From positions 1 to 39,108 of the forward strand of contig JAQTSD010000010.1 of NCBI GenBank assembly GCA_028711445.1: a stretch of DNA of 39,108 nucleotides, read 5' to 3'. Both the position numbers and the translations under genes were made by a program. How positions within the stretch are numbered: the stretch's first letter is position 1; the number at the start of each line of letters is the position of its first letter. Below the pieces are notes generated by a model. That model searched no databases and had not been told where the DNA came from. It saw nothing but the letters and a program-made list of their open reading frames with translations. Below are positions 32,701 to 39,108 of this stretch, one piece after another. The stretch is from Candidatus Peribacteraceae bacterium. Its GTDB lineage: Bacteria; Patescibacteriota; Gracilibacteria; Peribacterales; Peribacteraceae.

Positions 32701-33030
32701 ATGGAACGGTATTTCGTCTATCTGCTCCGCTGCTCGGATGGGACGTTCTACGTCGGGATCACGAATGACGTGGAAAAGCGCGTGGCACAGCATCAGGAGG
32801 GATGGGACCCCAAGGCCTACACGCACCACCGTCGTCCGGTTACCTTGGTATACAAGGCGGAATTTTCCGAGGGGACGGATGCGATTGCATTTGAAAAGCA
32901 GGTGAAGGGGTGGGGGAGGGAGAAGAAGGAGGCGTTGATTCGAGGGGAGTACGAGAAGCTGCCAAGGTTAGCGATGAATTCTGAAAAGAAGAGACGCTTG
33001 ATGAAGCAGGATAAGGACGTGTCACCCTGA
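32701..33030 (+). CDS. GIY-YIG domain protein (UPF0213-like)
   Basis: The product has 109 residues. The GIY-YIG core is present as YFVYLLRCSDGTFYVGIT, followed by the conserved Arg region (DVEKRVAQHQEG) and EFSEGTDAIAFEKQVKGW with the metal-binding Glu. Single-domain members are small nuclease-like proteins of uncertain role. ATG 32701 is chosen because it starts the domain; a GTG overlapping the ATPase stop (32671) would add ten residues. The last codons and the TGA stop lie within a REP-like repeat (33029), so the C-terminus may have been set by repeat insertion. Confidence 0.88.
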   Translation: MERYFVYLLRCSDGTFYVGITNDVEKRVAQHQEGWDPKAYTHHRRPVTLVYKAEFSEGTDAIAFEKQVKGWGREKKEALIRGEYEKLPRLAMNSEKKRRLMKQDKDVSP

Positions 33031-33100
33031 GCCTGTCGAAGGGTCGACACGTCCGCCTCCGTGTCTATGTTTCGACAGGCTCAACATGACACGGAGGCGG
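33029..33100. repeat. REP-like nested inverted repeats
   Basis: GAGCCTGTCGAA (33029-33040) pairs perfectly with TTCGACAGGCTC (33071-33082), and CCGCCTCCGTGTC (33053-33065) with GACACGGAGGCGG (33088-33100). The two pairs interleave. A CTCACCATGACAC string follows at 33116. This explains most of the gap 33031-33146. Confidence 0.75.
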
Positions 33101-33146
33101 TTTTCACCATGCACGCCGCTCGCACCTCACCATGACACGGCGGAGC

Positions 33147-33407
33147 TTAGGATGCAGAATTTATCCAATATGGAATGAGATACCCGATTGGAGAAATAAT
33201 TATTGATATTAGAATGATTTGGATCTTTGTGCGAGGAGCTAATCCATCAAGAGATTGGAAGAGAAAGCCAAAACACAATATAACTATGCCAATTTGTAAT
33301 GTTGGCTTACGTTGAAAAATGAGCAAATAAGTACCGATGAGATTTAGAAATAATCCAGGTCGTGTGCTCACGATATTGTCTATGAATGTTAACATAGAGT
33401 TCCTCAT
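33147..33407 (-). CDS. Small AT-rich membrane protein of unknown function
   Basis: The product has 86 residues with two to three hydrophobic helices (NLIGTYLLIFQ, IGIVILCFGFLFQSL, IQIILISIIISPIGYLIPYW). I do not recognise it. The stretch 33147-33407 is visibly AT-rich and rich in Ile codons ATT/ATA, unlike the GC-rich flanks, suggesting recent acquisition or relaxed selection. An internal ATG at 33395 is an alternative start. It is flanked by REP-like repeats on one side and by the groEL 3' hairpin on the other. Confidence 0.5.
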   Translation of the reverse strand: MRNSMLTFIDNIVSTRPGLFLNLIGTYLLIFQRKPTLQIGIVILCFGFLFQSLDGLAPRTKIQIILISIIISPIGYLIPYWINSAS

Positions 33408-33419
33408 AATTGAGTGGTG

Positions 33420-33451
33420 CCCCCGCCCCTCGGTTTCCCTCAGGGCGGGGG
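33420..33451 (-). terminator. GC-rich hairpin downstream of groEL
   Basis: CCCCCGCCC (33420-33428) pairs with GGGCGGGGG (33443-33451), 9 G-C pairs around a 14-base loop, 11 bases after the groEL stop. There is no U-run on the minus strand, so it is a weak terminator or 3' stabiliser. Confidence 0.5.
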
Positions 33452-33461
33452 AAGTATTGGC

Positions 33462-35099
<1,638 letters not shown>

Positions 35100-35187
35100 A
35101 GGATGGGAGGGGAAAAAGTTAGGAGTAGGAATATAGAGTGTCAGACTGAGTCCTTCGTCGAAGCTCAGGACAGGCTCCGTCGAAGCC

Positions 35188-35517
35188 TCACTTCACGAGG
35201 CCGAGGATGGAGTCGAGATGGAGGATCTTCACCTCCACGTCCTTGCCGGAGACATCTTTCAGCTTCACATCATCTCCGGCGTATTTGCCGAAGAGCACGC
35301 GGTCGCCGACCTTCACGTATTTGGAAGGATCGACAGAATCCTTACCTACACCGCCCTTTCCAACGGCGAGGATCACACCTTCCTGCGGTTTCTCGCCGGA
35401 GGCGGTATCGGGGATGATGATGCCGGAGGCGGTGACCTGCTCGGCTTCGATGGGATGCACGACGACGCGGTCGCCGATAGGTTCAATGTTCACTTTGAGC
35501 TTCGGTACGGCGGTCAT
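35188..35517 (-). CDS. groS: Co-chaperonin GroES (10 kDa)
   Basis: The product has 109 residues. It is the lid of the GroEL chamber. The conserved core is [20 protein letters not shown] with the mobile-loop segment [17 protein letters not shown], then [14 protein letters not shown] and the C-terminal [11 protein letters not shown]. It is a little longer than the usual ~96 residues through an N-terminal [10 protein letters not shown] and a longer internal loop. The frame is open upstream to 35724, but ATG 35517 is the family start. The leader is CTCTTTCCCCTCCCCTTCCT. Regulation by HrcA is indicated by a CIRCE element over the promoter. Confidence 0.97.
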   Translation of the reverse strand: MTAVPKLKVNIEPIGDRVVVHPIEAEQVTASGIIIPDTASGEKPQEGVILAVGKGGVGKDSVDPSKYVKVGDRVLFGKYAGDDVKLKDVSGKDVEVKILHLDSILGLVK

Positions 35518-35585
35518 AGGAAGGGGAGGGGAAAGAGAGCGAAGAGAAAACCATATCGTCTGATCGAGTGGGAAGAGACGACGGA

Positions 35586-35612
35586 TTAGCAGTCGCAATT
35601 TTAGAGTGCCAA
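35586..35612 (-). promoter_or_regulatory. CIRCE element (HrcA operator) of groESL
   Basis: On the minus strand TTGGCACTC-N9-GACTGCTAA matches the CIRCE consensus TTAGCACTC-N9-GAGTGCTAA at 8 of 9 positions in each arm, with the exact 9-base spacer. The groESL -10 box lies inside the spacer. HrcA itself is not in the window. Confidence 0.9.
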
Positions 35613-35625
35613 CCATGAGAGTCAA
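35598..35625 (-). promoter_or_regulatory. groESL sigma-70 promoter
   Basis: Minus-strand TTGACT (35625-35620), a 16-base spacer and TAAAAT (35603-35598). The start site near 35591 gives a leader of about 74 bases to groES. Confidence 0.75.
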
Positions 35626-35717
35626 GGGACTCGTGCGATGAAATGCTTGCCGGAACATGCAAACGAATTTTATTGACCTCACTTCGCAGCGGATTAATAT
35701 GCGCAATTGCAAGATAC

Positions 35718-35745
35718 TTGACAATATATGAAATTATAATAAGAT
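35718..35745 (+). promoter_or_regulatory. Promoter candidate for the 35790 gene
   Basis: Consensus TTGACA (35718-35723), a 16-base spacer and TAAGAT (35740-35745), in an AT-rich stretch. An overlapping TATAAT (35735-35740) has no good -35. The rest of 35613-35789 shows no gene. Confidence 0.5.
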
Positions 35746-35789
35746 TCTATATCTTTATTTTTTTTTAACTGCTTCTCTTTGACATCCCC

Positions 35790-36554
35790 ATGACATCTCT
35801 TGAATCAAAATCAACCAGCGACCCGGAGCCTCCTGGTGCTCTTCCCCGGAGGAGCCTCATGGGAGTCGTGAAGCAACGCGATCGCAACGATGAGAGTGGC
35901 GCGGGGATGCGCGACGCCATCGATCGAGCGCATATCTGCGGGACATTAACGAGCGCTCTTTCGGCGTTGCAGTTGAAGTGGGGTGAAGGGCGAATGGGAC
36001 GGAGCGAGAGTACGAGAGAGGGAGCCTTCAACTTCGGGTATTCGTTTCTAGTGCGCGAAGATCCTGAACGTGGCATGCTTTTGCGTCTTTCCAGTACGCG
36101 TGTGGGCATGATGAATAGCGGCATCCGTTTTTCGGAGAATACCGGAATGTATGATTTCGGTAACCTCACAGTGGAGGTAAGCGGGAACGGGGGGGCGGTG
36201 CGTGCAGCGATCGACAGTGACGGTTTTTGTTTCTTCCCCTCCAATTCCATCCGGCACGGTTCGTCGCTTGTTTTTCGTGTCTCCAATGAGAGCACACGGG
36301 ATGTTCCTGTGGAATGCCTTCAGAGGCGCTTGAGCAGGTTGGCGAATGGCACGAGGGGGTCGGCGGAACGCCTGCTCCGATCTATGGAGAGGAAGGCTGT
36401 TCTGCTTGCGCGGAGGCATACACACCAGATGGTGAAATCTGTGCTGATCCCGTGGGCGGATGCATTGCGATTTGAAGAAGCGGCGTCTCGTGCGGAGCAG
36501 GAGCAGATGGAGCAGTGGCGTTTGCAGTTCCCGAAAGCGTTTGTAAGGGAATAA
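35790..36554 (+). CDS. Hypothetical soluble protein
   Basis: The product has 254 residues; I do not recognise a family. The N-terminal ~25 residues are polar and Pro/Ser-rich. A middle region (about 70-170) looks beta-rich (GAFNFGYSFLVRE, MYDFGNLTVEVSGNGGAVRA). The last ~80 residues are helical and basic, ending in an acidic/Gln helix (FEEAASRAEQEQMEQWRLQF). There is no signal peptide or membrane helix. A pyrimidine-rich leader (GCTTCTCTTTGACATCCCC) precedes ATG 35790. It is divergent from groESL and convergent with the antiporter. An overlapping minus frame (36048-36572) has poorer composition. Confidence 0.65.
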   Translation: MTSLESKSTSDPEPPGALPRRSLMGVVKQRDRNDESGAGMRDAIDRAHICGTLTSALSALQLKWGEGRMGRSESTREGAFNFGYSFLVREDPERGMLLRLSSTRVGMMNSGIRFSENTGMYDFGNLTVEVSGNGGAVRAAIDSDGFCFFPSNSIRHGSSLVFRVSNESTRDVPVECLQRRLSRLANGTRGSAERLLRSMERKAVLLARRHTHQMVKSVLIPWADALRFEEAASRAEQEQMEQWRLQFPKAFVRE

Positions 36555-36600
36555 AGCTTGCCACTTTTTCATAACTGCCGAGAAGGGAGAGGGGATGGTC

Positions 36601-37968
36601 CTAGACCTTCCGCTTCAGCAGGGATGTCAGGATGGGCGGGGTGAGGAGGGTCGTGAGGATGACGACGATGACGATGACGGAGTACATCGAGTCGGAAACG
36701 ACGCCGACCGCTTTGCCTATGGCTGCAAAGATAAGGCCCACTTCACCACGTGGTACCATGCCCCATCCCACGAGAGACTTGCGTACGTTGCCAGCGACGA
36801 GGCCGGCGATGATTTTCCCGATAAATGCAGCAACGGTAATACCGAGTGCTACAAGCAGGATTGGGAGGTCGAAGAGCGTTTCGAGTTTCACTGCCATGCC
36901 GGTCATGACGAAGAAGAGCGGCACGAGGAAGTGCCCGAGCGGTTCAATGAGGTACTCCACATGTCGGTGCGAGTGGGATTCAAGCATGGCATGGACACGG
37001 TTGCGGGTTGCAGTATCTGCATCGGTCACGGCTTCTTTCATATCTTCCACGATGTGGAAATCTTTGAAATACCTGAAGTGTACGGGGTCGAGGACGAGAC
37101 CTGCCGCGAAAGCCCCGACGATAGGTGCCAGTCCGATGAGCTGGGCGAGCGCGGCGATCACGAGACAGAATCCGATGGCGAGAGTGAATTTCATCCCTAC
37201 GCCTGTGTGGATAGCCGAGAGAAGCCGACCAAGCCACGGAGCGAGCAAACTTCCGAGAACGATGGCGCCAACAAGGAAGAGGAGTGCCTTCAGTGTGATC
37301 CATCCGATCGTGAGCGCACTCACCGTGCCGGCGGTGGCGATGGCGGAAACGACGGCGAGAATCACGAGCCCCATGACATCATCGATCACGGCGGCACCGA
37401 GGACGATTTGTGCTTCAGGTGTCTGCAACTTGCCTAAGTCTCGGAAGACGCGCGCAGTGATGCCGACGGACGTTGCAGTGAGCGCCGCACCGAGGAAGAG
37501 ATAGGCGTTGAATGGAAGGCCAGGGAGCAGCCATGGCCCCACGAGCCATGTGCCGAGTGCGAAAGGGGCCACGACGCCAACGGTGGCGACGAGCAATGCG
37601 CGCAGACCCACGGCACGCATCTTTTGAATGTTCGATTCCAGTCCAATCTGGAATAGTAAGATCACCACACCCAATTCCGCGAGAAAGGCGATGATCGGAT
37701 CGCTCTTGATCGGTTCGAGCATATGGAAGCCGACGAGCGTGAGATTGCCCAGGACGACGCCGATGACGAGCTCCCCGAGAACGGAAGGCTGGCCGAAACG
37801 CTCCACAAGACTCGACGCTTTGGCGGCGATGAGCAGGAGTGCGATGGTAAAGAACGTCATCGCAGCATTGTGCGTAGTGGCTTCACTCGCCCCCTCGGAG
37901 GCGAGGGCGCCGGCGGCACTTATGATAGCGAGAGCGAGGATGAGAGGGAGAATGGCGCGTTTCTTCAT
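36601..37968 (-). CDS. NapA-type cation/proton antiporter (CPA2 family)
   Basis: The product has 455 residues from ATG 37968. The N-terminal ~25 residues look like a signal peptide (MKKRAILPLILALAIISAAG), followed by about 12-13 membrane helices. GQPSVLGELVIGVVLGN and FLAELGVVILLFQIGLE are CPA2 hallmarks. The ion-binding Asp pair is present as GAAVIDDVMGL (D196-D197), typical of electrogenic NapA-like Na+/H+ exchangers. The open frame extends 33 codons upstream, but these lack membrane character and overlap the promoter. The leader is CTTTTTCTTCCCCGTTTACC, without a Shine-Dalgarno. No KTN/TrkA-N domain is fused. Confidence 0.92.
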   Translation of the reverse strand: MKKRAILPLILALAIISAAGALASEGASEATTHNAAMTFFTIALLLIAAKASSLVERFGQPSVLGELVIGVVLGNLTLVGFHMLEPIKSDPIIAFLAELGVVILLFQIGLESNIQKMRAVGLRALLVATVGVVAPFALGTWLVGPWLLPGLPFNAYLFLGAALTATSVGITARVFRDLGKLQTPEAQIVLGAAVIDDVMGLVILAVVSAIATAGTVSALTIGWITLKALLFLVGAIVLGSLLAPWLGRLLSAIHTGVGMKFTLAIGFCLVIAALAQLIGLAPIVGAFAAGLVLDPVHFRYFKDFHIVEDMKEAVTDADTATRNRVHAMLESHSHRHVEYLIEPLGHFLVPLFFVMTGMAVKLETLFDLPILLVALGITVAAFIGKIIAGLVAGNVRKSLVGWGMVPRGEVGLIFAAIGKAVGVVSDSMYSVIVIVVILTTLLTPPILTSLLKRKV

Positions 37969-37999
37969 GGTAAACGGGGAAGAAAAAGTAGTTTGCGGC

Positions 38000-38027
38000 A
38001 TGCTACCAACTTCCCCGATTCTTTCAA
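38000..38027 (-). promoter_or_regulatory. Antiporter promoter
   Basis: Minus-strand TTGAAA (38027-38022), a 16-base spacer and TAGCAT (38005-38000), giving a leader of about 25-30 bases before ATG 37968. Confidence 0.5.
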
Positions 38028-38077
38028 GAGTCGTCAGAAGATGCTTTGGGATGGGGGACGGAATCATTCCGTCGCAC

Positions 38078-38106
38078 TTCCCACTTCATCTCTCACCTCC
38101 TATACT
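38078..38106 (+). promoter_or_regulatory. Promoter candidate of tRNA-Leu(CAG)
   Basis: TTCCCA (38078-38083), a 17-base spacer and TATACT (38101-38106). Transcription would begin near 38113, just before the decayed tRNA copy, so this copy would be part of the tRNA precursor. Confidence 0.4.
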
Positions 38107-38118
38107 CGCCGCGCCCGT

Positions 38119-38167
38119 GCCGACGTGGTACGTCGATCGCGATCGACGTACCGTGGCGGAATTGGTA
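38119..38167 (+). pseudogene. Decayed 5' part of tRNA-Leu interrupted by a palindrome
   Basis: GCCGACGT (38119-38126) equals the first 8 bases of the tRNA-Leu(CAG) at 38191, and GTGGCGGAATTGGTA (38153-38167) equals its bases 7-21. Between them lies a 26-bp perfect palindrome flanked by GT on each side. After 38167 the match ends. There is no anticodon arm, so it cannot be a functional tRNA. Confidence 0.65.
38127..38152. repeat. 26-bp perfect palindrome inside the tRNA remnant
   Basis: GGTACGTCGATCG followed by CGATCGACGTACC is exactly self-complementary. It interrupts the tRNA-like sequence with a GT on both sides, as a small palindromic insertion with a 2-bp duplication would. Confidence 0.85.
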
Positions 38168-38190
38168 CGACCTGCTGGATGAAGTGCCGA

Positions 38191-38277
38191 GCCGACGTGG
38201 CGGAATTGGTAGACGCGCACGCTTCAGGAGCGTGTGGGAGCAATCCCATGAGAGTTCGATTCTCTCCGTCGGCACCA
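38191..38277 (+). tRNA. tRNA-Leu(CAG)
   Basis: 87 bases including an encoded CCA. The acceptor stem GCCGACG pairs with CGTCGGC, with discriminator A. The anticodon stem CACGC/GCGTG encloses TTCAGGA with anticodon CAG. The long variable arm (TGGGAGCAATCCCA region) is class II, and the T arm contains GAGTTCGATTC. Confidence 0.96.
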
Positions 38278-38279
38278 TC

Positions 38280-38308
38280 TTGATGCGAGATCATCCGTAG
38301 TGTGCAAT
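38280..38308 (+). promoter_or_regulatory. Promoter candidate for the 38320 gene
   Basis: TTGATG (38280-38285), a 17-base spacer and TGCAAT (38303-38308). It would start transcription about 5 bases before the ATG, another nearly leaderless arrangement. Confidence 0.4.
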
Positions 38309-38319
38309 GATAGGTGCAT

Positions 38320-39108
38320 ATGTTCTCTCGAGTTCTCGGCCGAGTTTACGGCTTGCCGTGGCTGAAAGTAAGTGAGTGGATCGTCGTCGTCTTCGCCGCC
38401 GTCATGCTCCTCTGGAGAGGGGGGAAGGGGATCGAAGCGACGTGGGCACTCACGGCCGTTGTCTGGCTTGCGGTCTTCGTTTACTGGGCACGTGGAGGCG
38501 ATGAGGAGGAGCGCGTGCCTGTTTGGCTCTGGGCGGCCTCCATGGGGCTCGCACTGTGGATGGTTGTAAGCTATGCCTTTTCGCTCACCAAGAACTACGG
38601 GCTCGATGAAGTCTTACGGACCGGGGCACTCCTGCTCCTCTTCCTTTGGGCGATGCGGCGCGTGCCGCAGGATCCCGGTGATCGGACAGCGTTCCTACAC
38701 AAGCTTCTTACAGTGTTGCTTCCTATCACCTTTCTGGCGTGCATCATTGGCGTGGGAGTTTACGTTGGGCAGCCCGTGAACCGCTTCGTGGGCACCTTCT
38801 TCTACTTTCGCTTCGCCACCGATTACTGGCCCAACGCGTGGGCGGAGTACCTGCTCCTCGCCTGGCCGCTGCTCACTGTCTGGGTCCTTACGGAGAAGCG
38901 CCGCTGGTACAGCGTGCTTTCCATGGTACCGTTGGGGTTTGTCTTCGGCTGCTTACTTCTCACGTACTCCCGCGGTGCGATCCTCGCATGCGTAGCGCAA
39001 CTGATGTTGTGGGGGGCCATCACATGGTGGAAGAGTGCAGCATTCTTCCCCTGGAAGATGTTCGTGCTGCGTGCGGGAACGGTGATCGTGATCGCCGTCG
39101 GTCTCTTC
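38320..39108 (+). CDS. O-antigen ligase/polymerase-like membrane protein (partial, 3' end missing)
   Basis: 263 codons are visible from ATG 38320 and the frame is open to the window edge. At least six hydrophobic helices are present, starting at about residues 19-33 (WIVVVFAAVMLLW). The segment GCLLLTYSRGAILACVAQL near residues 208-226 is the hallmark helix of the O-antigen ligase/Wzy superfamily (TYSRGA). Such proteins join or polymerise surface glycans from lipid-linked carriers, which would fit a cell displaying SLH- and sortase-attached proteins on wall glycans. The diagnostic large periplasmic loop lies beyond the window, so ligase and polymerase cannot be separated. Confidence 0.8.
   Translation, partial: MFSRVLGRVYGLPWLKVSEWIVVVFAAVMLLWRGGKGIEATWALTAVVWLAVFVYWARGGDEEERVPVWLWAASMGLALWMVVSYAFSLTKNYGLDEVLRTGALLLLFLWAMRRVPQDPGDRTAFLHKLLTVLLPITFLACIIGVGVYVGQPVNRFVGTFFYFRFATDYWPNAWAEYLLLAWPLLTVWVLTEKRRWYSVLSMVPLGFVFGCLLLTYSRGAILACVAQLMLWGAITWWKSAAFFPWKMFVLRAGTVIVIAVGLF

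Noticed and set aside
36595-37437. 280-codon + strand frame opposite the antiporter
   Set aside because: Shadow frame; the minus frame has the CPA2 motifs and membrane helices.
38119-38190. A second functional tRNA-Leu
   Set aside because: Only the first 21 bases match, interrupted by a palindrome, and no anticodon or T arm can be formed.

Overview
The window reads as chromosome from a moderately GC-rich, monoderm-like bacterium of the Candidate Phyla Radiation. Candidatus Peribacteria (Peregrinibacteria) is the best guess, from the combination of SLH proteins, a sortase, a thioester alpha-2-macroglobulin, a membrane-tethered Clp-like ATPase and retained purine, pyrimidine and folate genes. 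This placement is inference; no rRNA gene is present. TGA serves as a normal stop (holA, prfA, A2M), so the UGA-glycine code of Absconditabacteria/Gracilibacteria does not apply.

Layout. (1) 1-9419, minus strand: a cell-surface gene series. In transcription order it holds a dockerin-type protein, a cohesin/Cys-rich/FN3 surface protein, a degenerate cupredoxin with an acidic repeat region and a sortase-type tail, a 2002-residue alpha-2-macroglobulin with an intact CAEQ thioester, and the first 25 codons of a membrane protein that may be PBP1C. (2) 9431-15862: holA, a small hypothetical protein, greA, carB and an SLH protein. (3) 15903-22899: an EamA transporter, an SLH/Calx-beta protein, tRNA-Leu(UAA), a sortase, mnmA and a pair of membrane proteins (one DUF2157-like). 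(4) 22974-30243: prfA, a possible structured RNA with two tiny ORFs, purD, purF, a hypothetical gene, folD, tmk and a small membrane protein. (5) 30245-35789: a membrane-anchored two-domain AAA+ ATPase, a GIY-YIG protein, an AT-rich membrane ORF and groES-groEL under a CIRCE-overlapped promoter. (6) 35790-39108: an unknown gene, a NapA-type cation/proton antiporter, a decayed tRNA copy carrying a perfect palindrome, tRNA-Leu(CAG) and the start of an O-antigen-ligase-like membrane protein.

The most interesting content is the surface series: cohesin and dockerin partners in adjacent genes, LPXTG-like tails on two products and a sortase elsewhere in the window suggest a cell-wall-displayed assembly. 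A second theme is translation initiation. Many genes have a pyrimidine-rich TTTTCCCC-like leader and no Shine-Dalgarno, several have promoters placed so that the mRNA is nearly leaderless, and only a few show a clear Shine-Dalgarno. REP-like palindromes (GAGCCTGTCGAA, TCGTCATGGTGAG and TGGTTCGAGAC cores) occupy many intergenic gaps.
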